The notes under the pieces were generated by a model. That model had not been told where the DNA came from and did no database searches. It saw nothing but the letters and a program-made list of their open reading frames with translations. This document shows, in pieces, positions 1 to 5,028 of a stretch of DNA of 5,423 bases. A program made the position numbers and the translations under genes. Every line of letters begins with the position of its first letter. Position 1 is the stretch's first letter. The DNA is from an uncultured Clostridia bacterium (GTDB taxonomy: Bacteria; Bacillota; Clostridia; Christensenellales; UBA1242): positions 1 to 5,423 of the forward strand of contig CANQBU010000091.1 in NCBI GenBank assembly GCA_947589615.1, in the 5' to 3' direction.

Positions 1-834
1 ATGTATTAAATATATTCCAAATGTTAAAACTAAAAGTAACAGGGCGATAATGTAAAACCACCACTTATTTATAAAATCCATCCGCCACCCAGTCATGTTT
101 GTTATAAATGCAAGCGTCACTACTATGGCATTATTCGTAAAATGGACAATCATTGAAGAAACAAGTGAGCCCGTCCTCATTACTATCCAAGCCATAATTA
201 TTCCAAGCAAAAAAGGATAGACAAATTGCTGAAGATTTGCATGCATTACCGCAAACATAAGTGCAGATATCAGCATTGCCTGATAATCTTTAAAGCGAGA
301 ACGCAAGCCATTAAAAATTATACCTCTGAATATCAATTCCTCCTCTATAGCAGGGATAACTGCCAGCAAGAGAAGTGAAGCAAAATATGTCCCCCAACCA
401 GTTGGATTGATAACTGGAAGGTCATTATCGATAGGATATTTTATTACTTCCAAAAATTTATCAACTGCACCAATGAAATATTGTATACCAAAAAGCGATA
501 TAACTCCTATTCCTATTAATAGTAAATAGGTATGCCATTTCATTTTAAAGTTTAATCTTATCGCATTATAACTTATTTTCTTTGTCTTATTATATAGATA
601 ATATATCAATATATATAATACAAAATTTAATAATATATAGCTTACCTGAAACCAAATGTTTGATGTCACAACGCTATATTCTATTTCCTGACCATTTGCA
701 ATCTGGCTTGCAATCAGTGAAAGCAGCAATGATAAAAGAAGAGGCACAATAAGGGCCAATAAAAAAATCTTGCCACTATCATCTTCATTGTATATATTTC
801 TTTTCGCTAATTCATTTTCTATTTTTCTTTCCAT
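1..834 (-). CDS. CPBP family intramembrane metalloprotease (C-terminal end missing)
   Basis: The reverse strand reads open for 278 codons from the ATG at 834 to the left edge with no stop, so the 3' end lies outside the window. The protein is strongly hydrophobic, with membrane segments near residues 23-45, 61-81, 102-122, 149-163, 185-197, 205-219, 226-246 and 259-277. The three CPBP (Abi/CAAX protease-like) motifs are present in order: E165-E166-x3-R170 within EEELIFRG, F194-x3-H198 (FAVMH) and H231-x3-N235 (HFTNN). These supply the glutamates and histidines expected at the metal site inside the membrane. Family members include eukaryotic Rce1 prenyl-protein proteases and bacterial proteins linked to bacteriocin self-immunity or regulated proteolysis; the substrate cannot be told here. 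The gene diverges from tadA. No Shine-Dalgarno precedes the ATG, and a TATAAT box lies only 7 nt upstream. An in-frame TTG at 870 with AAAGG before it would add 12 residues, but it would start upstream of that box. Confidence 0.9.
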   Translation of the reverse strand, partial: MERKIENELAKRNIYNEDDSGKIFLLALIVPLLLSLLLSLIASQIANGQEIEYSVVTSNIWFQVSYILLNFVLYILIYYLYNKTKKISYNAIRLNFKMKWHTYLLLIGIGVISLFGIQYFIGAVDKFLEVIKYPIDNDLPVINPTGWGTYFASLLLLAVIPAIEEELIFRGIIFNGLRSRFKDYQAMLISALMFAVMHANLQQFVYPFLLGIIMAWIVMRTGSLVSSMIVHFTNNAIVVTLAFITNMTGWRMDFINKWWFYIIALLLLVLTFGIYLIH

Positions 835-841
835 GTTTTCT

Positions 842-870
842 ATTATACAATATTTCTTAATAAAACACAA
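842..870 (-). promoter_or_regulatory. Promoter of the CPBP gene, predicting a leaderless mRNA
   Basis: On the minus strand a perfect TATAAT (842-847) is preceded after 17 bp by a weak -35, TTGTGT (865-870). Only 7 nt separate the -10 from the ATG at 834, so transcription should begin at or within about 1-2 nt of the start codon. No Shine-Dalgarno would fit on such a transcript. The -35 matches the consensus at only three positions, so the call rests mostly on the -10 and the spacing. Confidence 0.55.
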
Positions 871-878
871 GAAAAGCC

Positions 879-907
879 TTTACATTTTTAATTTTTTTTA
901 TTAGAAT
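879..907 (+). promoter_or_regulatory. Promoter of tadA, predicting a leaderless mRNA
   Basis: TTTACA (879-884), a 17-bp spacer and TAGAAT (902-907) form a near-consensus sigma-A promoter. Six bases (908-913) separate the -10 from the tadA ATG at 914, which puts the expected +1 on the A of the start codon. Its -35 region lies just beyond the CPBP promoter facing the other way; the two cores do not overlap. Confidence 0.65.
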
Positions 908-913
908 TGTTTT

Positions 914-1369
914 ATGCAAAATTTTATGAATGAAGCCTTCAAAGAGGCAAAAAAAGCTTATAACTTGGGTGAAGTACCCATAGGCGCCGTGATTGTAAGT
1001 GATGGAAAAATAATTTCAAGAGGTTATAACAAGAGGGAAAGCAAACAAAATGCCCTTATGCATGCAGAAATCATTGCAATCGACAAAGCCTGTAAAAAAC
1101 TTAAATCTTGGAGACTTGAAAATGCAATAATGTATGTTTCACTTGAACCCTGCCCTATGTGCGCAGGGGCAATTGCCGCTTCAAGAATAAAAAAAGTTAT
1201 TTACGGCTGCAAAGAAAAAAGCAGCGGCGACAATCTTTGCGAAAACATACTCAGCAGTGCAAGGCTTAATCACAAAGTCGAAATTGAATATAATGACACA
1301 CTCGAAAATGAAATTTCTCGACTTTTAACACAATTTTTTAAAGAAAAAAGACAAAAGGAAGCGAATTAA
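914..1369 (+). CDS. tadA: tRNA-specific adenosine deaminase TadA
   Basis: TadA deaminates adenosine 34 (the wobble base) of tRNA-Arg(ACG) to inosine, so that one tRNA can read several CGN codons. It acts in the cytoplasm as a homodimer. The 151-residue product has the family's usual length and the full zinc-dependent cytidine/deoxycytidylate deaminase signature: H50-A-E52 (zinc ligand and proton-shuttling glutamate) and P79-C80-P-M-C83-A-G-A (two cysteine zinc ligands). The N-terminal EAKKAYNLGEVPIGAVIV block and the WRLENAIMYVSLEPC block are typical of TadA rather than of guanine or cytosine deaminases. The later segment around residues 98-115 departs from the common GAxDPKxGAxGS form, which is a mild oddity. 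An alternative start at Met5 (926) is possible, but neither ATG has a Shine-Dalgarno, and the promoter -10 ends 6 nt before 914. The gene is probably transcribed alone, because a terminator overlaps its stop codon. Confidence 0.95.
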   Translation: MQNFMNEAFKEAKKAYNLGEVPIGAVIVSDGKIISRGYNKRESKQNALMHAEIIAIDKACKKLKSWRLENAIMYVSLEPCPMCAGAIAASRIKKVIYGCKEKSSGDNLCENILSSARLNHKVEIEYNDTLENEISRLLTQFFKEKRQKEAN

Positions 1370-1381
1370 CACTTCCTTTTT
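1353..1381. terminator. Two-way intrinsic terminator between tadA and the SHOCT gene
   Basis: AAAAGGAAG (1353-1361) pairs with CTTCCTTTT (1372-1380) around a 10-nt loop, giving a 9-bp stem followed by T residues on the plus strand. Read from the minus strand the same hairpin is followed by TTTT, GTC and six more T, so it could also end transcripts of the convergent gene at 1431. The tadA stop codon TAA (1367-1369) lies inside the loop. The stem is short, with a five-base GC-containing core, so its strength is uncertain. Confidence 0.65.
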
Positions 1382-1430
1382 ATAAATTATTTATTTTTAC
1401 ACATTTTAAATCAGTCCGTTGCTCTGAATT

Positions 1431-1898
1431 CTATAATAGTTTTGCTAGTTCTTCTTGGAATTGTTCGTCAGTCAGCTCGCCTTTATTATGTTTCTCTCGA
1501 AGATCGGCAATAAGCATTTCCTTCTCCCTTTGAGAACCTTTCACTATTGGCTCGTCTTTTGGTTTTACCCATTCCCAGTCAGACAAGAAAATTGTAACTA
1601 TTAAAAGTATTGATGTGATTGAAAGCAAGTTCATAATTATTGATATCACAAGTGCGGTTACATACAATCCATATCTCGACCTAAACAATGTTCCATTTTT
1701 CCATATAGCCATTATAAGCAAAACGGCAACTGCCACCGATGCGGCAATTTCAAGAAAACTGAAAATCACATAAAATACTGCAGGTCTTGCTTCTGGCTTT
1801 GTCATAAAAAATGTGACTATATCATATATATTAAGCCCAACATCTGCTAAACTAAAAATAGCGGCAAGTATTATCAATACTTTTTTTGTTTTGTTCAT
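1431..1898 (-). CDS. Small membrane protein with C-terminal SHOCT-like domain
   Basis: The 155-residue product starts with MNKTKKVLIIL and has hydrophobic segments near residues 7-27, 40-65 and 76-104, the last long enough for one long or two short helices. A charged linker follows, then a segment at about 129-155 (ADLREKHNKGELTDEQFQEE and then LAKLL) that fits the SHOCT pattern: a short helix, a glycine, L/I-T-x-E-E/Q-F, and a closing leucine-rich helix. SHOCT domains sit at the C terminus of many small bacterial membrane proteins; their function is poorly known and is often assumed to be oligomerisation or binding. I chose the start at 1898, not the longer frame from 1949, because GGAGG (1903-1907) lies 4 nt before it and because the promoter's predicted +1 (about 1914) lies downstream of 1949. 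The gene is alone and convergent with tadA. Its physiological role is unknown. Confidence 0.85.
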   Translation of the reverse strand: MNKTKKVLIILAAIFSLADVGLNIYDIVTFFMTKPEARPAVFYVIFSFLEIAASVAVAVLLIMAIWKNGTLFRSRYGLYVTALVISIIMNLLSITSILLIVTIFLSDWEWVKPKDEPIVKGSQREKEMLIADLREKHNKGELTDEQFQEELAKLL

Positions 1899-1920
1899 AA
1901 TGCCTCCATTACAATAAATA

Positions 1921-1949
1921 ATTGTATCATTTATTAAATTTATTGTCAA
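1921..1949 (-). promoter_or_regulatory. Near-consensus sigma-A promoter of the SHOCT gene
   Basis: On the minus strand TTGACA (1944-1949) is followed after exactly 17 bp by TACAAT (1921-1926). The expected +1 near 1914 gives a leader of about 16 nt that contains the GGAGG at 1903-1907. This is one of the two best promoters in the window and it settles the start codon at 1898. Confidence 0.8.
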
Positions 1950-1954
1950 TTTAT

Positions 1955-1983
1955 TTTGCTTTTTTCATTAAATATTATATACT
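1955..1983 (+). promoter_or_regulatory. Probable promoter of the SDR gene
   Basis: TATACT (1978-1983) is a good -10. The -35 is weak: TTTGCT at 1955-1960 with 17 bp, or TTGCTT at 1956-1961 with 16 bp. The expected +1 near 1990 gives a leader of about 24 nt that carries GGAG (2003-2006), 7 nt before the ATG at 2014. The back-to-back promoter for the SHOCT gene lies immediately to the left. Confidence 0.5.
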
Positions 1984-2013
1984 ATTATCGTATTTATATT
2001 ATGGAGAAAAAAC

Positions 2014-2802
2014 ATGAAAAAAGAAAAAAAAGTGAAAAACATTATTATTACCGGCTCTTCAAGCGGAATTGGTCAGGCCTTGAGAAATTATTTTACCTCT
2101 CAAGGTGATAATGTTATTGGAATAAGTCTTGCAGGAGATGACTACAACTGCGACGTTTCAAATTATGAAGCAGTTAAAGCAATATTCGGCGAAATTGCAA
2201 AAAAAATAGATAAAATTGATATTTTAATTCCATGTGCAGGCTTTGGTATTTCTGGTGCAGTCGAACTTATTGACAATAGCAAAATTCAAAAGGAATACGA
2301 TGTAAATGTTATGGGGGTAATAAACTGTATTCAGTGCAGCCTTCCTCTTATGAGGGACGATGGGAAAATAATCAATATTTCCTCTGCTTGTGCATTGTTT
2401 CCCCTTCCATTTAGAGCATTCTACTGTTCAAGCAAGGCGGCAATCAGCAGTCTAAGTGATTGTCTTAGAATGGAGTTATCAAAAACAAAAATTCAAGTCA
2501 CTGCCATTTGCCCTTGCGATGTCAAAACGAACTTCACAAAAAACAGAGAAAAAAGTTTTGTAACCAATGAAAGATATGGCGAAGCAATCACAAAATCCGA
2601 CCAAAGAATAGACTCCCGCGAAGATAAGCGTATGAGCGTCGAAAAAGCAACAAAAATTATTGTCAAAATTATAAATAAAAAGAAATTAAAACCTCAGTAT
2701 GTTATGGGGGCAAGAAATAAGTTTTGTTACCAAGCCCAAAAGTTCTTTCCAAAGTCTTGGGTCATAAAGGTTATGACAAAATTGTTCTATATAGAAAAAT
2801 GA
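2014..2802 (+). CDS. Classical short-chain dehydrogenase/reductase (SDR)
   Basis: This 262-residue protein is a Rossmann-fold NAD(P)-dependent oxidoreductase of the classical SDR type, with the usual family length. The features appear in order: dinucleotide-binding TGSSSGIG (13-20) after the first beta strand, D47 in CDVSN for the adenine ring, PCAGFG (73-78) in place of the common NNAG, N98 of the catalytic tetrad in NVMG, catalytic S124 (INISSA), Y137-C-S-S-K141 (YxxxK), and PCDVKT (167-172) in place of PGxxxT. The serine-to-tyrosine spacing of 13 is normal, so the enzyme should be active. The FPLPFRAFYCSSKAA block and the basic, aromatic C-terminal tail resemble SDRs that act on lipid or retinol-like substrates, but the substrate cannot be read from sequence. 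The start is supported by GGAG at 2003-2006 with 7-nt spacing. The gene is a single-gene unit ending at its own terminator. Confidence 0.92.
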   Translation: MKKEKKVKNIIITGSSSGIGQALRNYFTSQGDNVIGISLAGDDYNCDVSNYEAVKAIFGEIAKKIDKIDILIPCAGFGISGAVELIDNSKIQKEYDVNVMGVINCIQCSLPLMRDDGKIINISSACALFPLPFRAFYCSSKAAISSLSDCLRMELSKTKIQVTAICPCDVKTNFTKNREKSFVTNERYGEAITKSDQRIDSREDKRMSVEKATKIIVKIINKKKLKPQYVMGARNKFCYQAQKFFPKSWVIKVMTKLFYIEK

Positions 2803-2825
2803 TAGCAAAATCGCTATCATTTTTT
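2795..2825. terminator. Strong two-way intrinsic terminator after the SDR gene
   Basis: AAAAATGATAGC (2795-2806) pairs perfectly with GCTATCATTTTT (2813-2824) around the 6-nt loop AAAATC, with a T-run on the plus strand. The SDR stop codon TGA (2800-2802) lies inside the left arm. On the minus strand the same stem is followed by five T, so it can also end transcripts arriving from the small ORF and groEL side. Confidence 0.85.
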
Positions 2826-2836
2826 GATTTTTTAAT

Positions 2837-2991
2837 TTACTCATACATGCCCATAACAAGATTTCCTATAGTCTCGTTGTTAAAATTTTCTTTTTCAGCC
2901 AATGGAATCAAAATATTGTTATGAATTCTTTTAATCTTAAAATTGCCTCCAATTCATCATTGTCTCTTAGTAATTTTTGTGCTGGGCGCAT
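2837..2991 (-). pseudogene. Frameshifted small ORF (about 51 codons) behind groEL, unknown product
   Basis: An ATG at 2989-2991 has an excellent Shine-Dalgarno, AAGGAGG with GGAGG at 2997-3001, spaced 5 nt, and a good promoter just upstream. The frame gives MRPAQKLLRDNDELEAILRL and more, then stops at TGA (2908-2910) after 27 residues. The run of four A at the minus-strand positions 2932-2929 is where the frame can be mended: one extra A continues the reading as KRIHNNILIPLAEKENFNNE and on to MGMYE, ending at TAA (2837-2839). The mended product would be 51 residues, charged, probably mostly helical, with no membrane segment or signal peptide. I do not recognise the family. The well-formed start signals and the fact that the mended frame ends 12 bp before a terminator that works on this strand suggest a real gene with an indel or a homopolymer sequencing error. 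A genuine 27-residue peptide is the alternative. Confidence 0.5.
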
Positions 2992-3014
2992 ATTATCCTC
3001 CTTAATTTACTTAT

Positions 3015-3042
3015 ATAATAGGATACAATCAAATTTTGTCAA
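3015..3042 (-). promoter_or_regulatory. Sigma-A promoter of the small ORF downstream of groEL
   Basis: On the minus strand TTGACA (3037-3042) is followed after 16 bp by TATTAT (3015-3020). The expected +1 near 3008 gives a leader of about 17 nt that contains the GGAGG at 2997-3001. The -35 begins only 7 bp past the groEL stop codon, so the promoter fills the space between the two genes. Confidence 0.7.
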
Positions 3043-3048
3043 GATTTT

Positions 3049-4587
3049 TTAGTAAACATCGTTTGAAGGAACTTTCTCTTCGTTTTTGTCTTCAATTTCA
3101 ACTACTATCGCCTCTGTGGTAAGCATTGTTGCAGCAACGCTTGCGGCATTTTGAAGTGCAGAACGAGTAACCTTTGTTGGGTCAATTATTCCTCTTTCAA
3201 GCATATCGCAATATTCATTATTATATGCGTCAAAACCATAGGCTTTCTCGTCAATATGCTCATAGATTTTGTTTATTACAACTCCACCATCAACACCTGA
3301 ATTCTTTGCAATTTGGCGAAGTGGCTCTTCTATTGCACTTCTAACAATTCTTGCCCCAGTTTGTTCATCACCCGACAATGTTGAAATAAAATCATCAAGT
3401 GCTTTTGTAGTCTTTAAAAGTGCAACGCCTCCTCCGACAACAACGCCTTCCTCAGTCGCCGATTTTGTCGCCGATAAGGCGTCTTCTATTCGCAATTTCT
3501 TTTCTTTCATTTCAATTTCGGTGGCAGAGCCTACTTTGATTACCGCAACACCTCCTGCGAGTTTTGCAAGTCTTTCATTTAATTTTTCAATTTCATATTC
3601 GCTCTTCTGCTCTTTTATTTGAGTTTTTATTGAGTTTACTCTCGCCTTATCGAGAGTTACTGATTTAAAATCTATTCCAAGTTCTTCTGAAATCAGTGTT
3701 CCGCCTGTCAAAATTGCAATATCTTCAAGCATCGCCTTTCTTTTTTCACCAAAACTTGGTGCTTTTACGGCAACACAATTAAATGTTCCTCTCAATTTAT
3801 TTAAAATGAGTGTCGTCAATGCTTCACCCTCAACATCATCGGCAATTATAAGCAATTTTGCAGACATTTTTACTATTTGCTCAAGAAGAGGCAAAATTTC
3901 CTGAATGTTTGAAATCTTCTTATCTGTTATCAAAATAAATGGGTCGTCAAGTTCGGCAATCATTTTCTCGGTGTTTGTGCACATATATGGAGAAAGATAG
4001 CCTCTGTCAAACTGCATACCTTCAACAACTGAAAGTTCGGTCTTCATCGTTTGAGATTCTTCAACAGTAATTACGCCATCTCTTCCAACCTTCTCCATCG
4101 CTTCGGCAATCAACGAGCCAACTTCATCATCTCCCGCCGAAATTGAAGCAACTTGTTTTATATCAAGGGAACTTTCAACAGGTTTTGAAAAGTTTTTCAA
4201 TTGTTCTATAACAACATCAACCGCTTTAAAAATGCCCTTTTTGAGAATTATTGGATTTGCTCCAGCGACAAAGTTCTTCATACCCTCTCTGATTATAGCC
4301 TGTGCAAGCACGCAAGCAGTGGTCGTTCCATCACCTGCGACATCGTTTGTTTTTACTGAAACTTCTTTTATCATCTCGGCACCCATATTTTCAAATGGAT
4401 CATCAAGTTCAATTTCCTTGGCAATTGTTACACCGTCATTTGTGACAAGAGGTGAAGAAAACTTTTTGCCTAATACGACATTTCTTCCCTTTGGACCAAG
4501 TGTTATTTTTACTGTATTTGCAAGAGTGTTTACACCATTTTCAAGGGCTTTTCTTGCTGAAAGTCCTTCTAATATTTTTTTTGACAT
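3049..4587 (-). CDS. groEL: Chaperonin GroEL (60 kDa), with an internal apical-domain gap
   Basis: GroEL forms the double heptameric ring that folds proteins in the cytoplasm with ATP and the GroES lid. The protein has 512 residues; relatives usually have about 540-550. ATPase motifs are intact: TLGPKGRNVV (29-38), D51, GDGTTT with D86 (85-90), and D369, the equivalent of catalytic D398 in E. coli. Substrate-binding positions of the apical domain are kept: Y197, Y201, L232, L235, L257, I261 and L262. By hand alignment to E. coli GroEL, residues equivalent to about 316-342 are absent: the sequence passes from SVTLD (309-313) straight to KARVNSIKTQ (314-323). The C terminus (TTEAIVVEIEDKNEEKVPSN, then DVY) lacks the Gly-Gly-Met tail. 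The reading frame is otherwise full and undamaged. The gene is the second of the groES-groEL operon, and GGAGG (4594-4598) lies 6 nt before the ATG. No clear terminator follows the stop at 3049-3051. Confidence 0.97.
   Translation of the reverse strand: MSKKILEGLSARKALENGVNTLANTVKITLGPKGRNVVLGKKFSSPLVTNDGVTIAKEIELDDPFENMGAEMIKEVSVKTNDVAGDGTTTACVLAQAIIREGMKNFVAGANPIILKKGIFKAVDVVIEQLKNFSKPVESSLDIKQVASISAGDDEVGSLIAEAMEKVGRDGVITVEESQTMKTELSVVEGMQFDRGYLSPYMCTNTEKMIAELDDPFILITDKKISNIQEILPLLEQIVKMSAKLLIIADDVEGEALTTLILNKLRGTFNCVAVKAPSFGEKRKAMLEDIAILTGGTLISEELGIDFKSVTLDKARVNSIKTQIKEQKSEYEIEKLNERLAKLAGGVAVIKVGSATEIEMKEKKLRIEDALSATKSATEEGVVVGGGVALLKTTKALDDFISTLSGDEQTGARIVRSAIEEPLRQIAKNSGVDGGVVINKIYEHIDEKAYGFDAYNNEYCDMLERGIIDPTKVTRSALQNAASVAATMLTTEAIVVEIEDKNEEKVPSNDVY
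3638..3657. repeat. Perfect 7-bp inverted repeat inside groEL at the apical gap
   Basis: ACTCTCG (3638-3644) and CGAGAGT (3651-3657) form a perfect 7-bp stem with a 6-nt loop (CCTTAT). It lies within groEL codons 311-317, and the boundary between codons 313 and 314 (3648/3649), where about 27 residues are missing by alignment, falls in the loop. There is no T-run, so it is not an intrinsic terminator. It may be a deletion footprint or chance. Confidence 0.6.
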
Positions 4588-4593
4588 TCATTC

Positions 4594-4598
4594 CCTCC
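4594..4598 (-). promoter_or_regulatory. groEL ribosome binding site overlapping the groES stop
   Basis: GGAGG on the minus strand (4594-4598) is spaced 6 nt from the groEL ATG (4585-4587) and shares one base with the groES stop codon TAG (4598-4600). This arrangement favours translational coupling, with ribosomes finishing groES close to the groEL start. It fits the need for the two chaperonins in fixed proportion. Confidence 0.8.
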
Positions 4599-4882
4599 TA
4601 TTCAATTATCGCTAAAATATCAGGTTGACGCACAACGACATATTTTTCTTCATCAATTGTTATCTCTGTGCCGCTATATTTCCCGTAAAGCACTTTATCG
4701 CCCACTTTGACCTGCATGCCTATCTGTTTTCCGTCTATACTTTCACCGCTTCCAACTGCAACAACCTTGGCAAGCTGAGATTTTTCCTGTGCAGCCATTG
4801 GAAGTAGTATTCCTCCTTTTGTTTCGCTTTCATTTTCAAGTGGAGAAAGCACCACTCTGTCAAATAATGGTTTTATTTTCAT
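4598..4882 (-). CDS. groES: Co-chaperonin GroES (10 kDa)
   Basis: GroES is the heptameric lid that closes the GroEL cavity and is cytoplasmic. The 94-residue product has the family's normal length. Signature features are present: KIKPLFDRVVLSPLE at the N terminus, the mobile loop at about 17-36 with GGILLPMAAQEKSQ (the GGI-L-L-P core contacts GroEL), the roof-hairpin region around 45-53, and the closing VGDKVLYGKYSGTEI and YVVVRQPDILAIIE strands. The start is fixed by AAGGAGG, with GGAGG at 4887-4891, 4 nt before the ATG at 4882. It is the first gene of the operon, with 10 bp between its stop and the groEL ATG. The mobile loop looks fully functional, so the unusual apical domain of the partner GroEL is not matched by an obvious change here. 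Confidence 0.97.
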   Translation of the reverse strand: MKIKPLFDRVVLSPLENESETKGGILLPMAAQEKSQLAKVVAVGSGESIDGKQIGMQVKVGDKVLYGKYSGTEITIDEEKYVVVRQPDILAIIE

Positions 4883-4908
4883 TTTTCCTCCTTAAATCCA
4901 ACATATTA

Positions 4909-4937
4909 ATTTTACAACTTTTTTATTTTCTTGTAAA
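4909..4937 (-). promoter_or_regulatory. Sigma-A promoter of the groES-groEL operon
   Basis: On the minus strand TTTACA (4932-4937) and TAAAAT (4909-4914) are separated by exactly 17 bp. The expected +1 near 4902 gives a leader of about 20 nt holding the groES Shine-Dalgarno. No CIRCE inverted repeat (TTAGCACTC-N9-GAGTGCTAA) and no CtsR heptad repeat can be found in 4883-5028, so heat-shock control by HrcA or CtsR in the usual form is not supported by the sequence. Confidence 0.7.
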
Positions 4938-4966
4938 CAAATTTTGCAATCTTTTTAACCTCATAG

Positions 4967-4994
4967 TTTGCACTTTTTTGTCATACAATATAGT
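4967..4994 (+). promoter_or_regulatory. Possible promoter of the SPOR-like protein gene
   Basis: TTTGCA (4967-4972) and TATAGT (4989-4994) are separated by 16 bp, giving an expected +1 near 5001 and a leader of about 28 nt. TACAAT at 4984-4989 is an alternative -10 without a good -35. The site is divergent from the groES promoter, about 30 bp away. Confidence 0.4.
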
Positions 4995-5028
4995 AATACA
5001 CCACCATAAAAGGAAAAATCAAGGTTAG

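Noticed and set aside
868..870. TTG at 870 as the CPBP start, with AAAGG 6 nt upstream, adding 12 residues.
   Set aside because: It would coincide with the -35 box and lie upstream of the TATAAT box, and the added residues look unlike a typical N terminus. It is kept as an alternative because it has the better ribosome binding site.
1899..1949. Upstream extension of the SHOCT gene to an ATG at 1949 (17 more residues).
   Set aside because: The extension runs over the TTGACA and TACAAT promoter boxes and begins upstream of the predicted transcription start. It has no ribosome binding site, while the ATG at 1898 has GGAGG.
2724..2924. Plus-strand open frame of 66 codons overlapping the end of the SDR gene.
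   Set aside because: It begins inside the SDR gene in another frame, crosses the strong terminator at 2795-2825 and has no ribosome binding site.
3269..3622. Open frame on the plus strand opposite groEL (117 codons), and a similar one at 4232-4615.
   Set aside because: Both lie antisense to a strongly conserved coding sequence, have low-complexity Ser/Phe/Pro-rich translations, and lack start signals.
3638..3657. groEL hairpin as an internal terminator or attenuator.
   Set aside because: No T-run follows on either strand and it lies in the middle of an otherwise intact coding sequence.
4931..4940. TTGTAAACAA as a palindromic operator at the groES promoter.
   Set aside because: Only 4 bp per arm pair and the flanks do not extend the symmetry. 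It is explained by the -35 TTTACA itself.
4967..4993. Possible CIRCE element: TTTGCACTT at 4967-4975 resembles the left half TTAGCACTC.
   Set aside because: The right half, expected 9 nt later at 4985-4993, matches GAGTGCTAA at only two of nine positions, so there is no inverted repeat.
4625..5028. Plus-strand open frames at 4625-4807 and 4789-5028 opposite groES and its promoter.
   Set aside because: They are antisense to groES or its regulatory region, have no ribosome binding site, and show no recognisable protein pattern.
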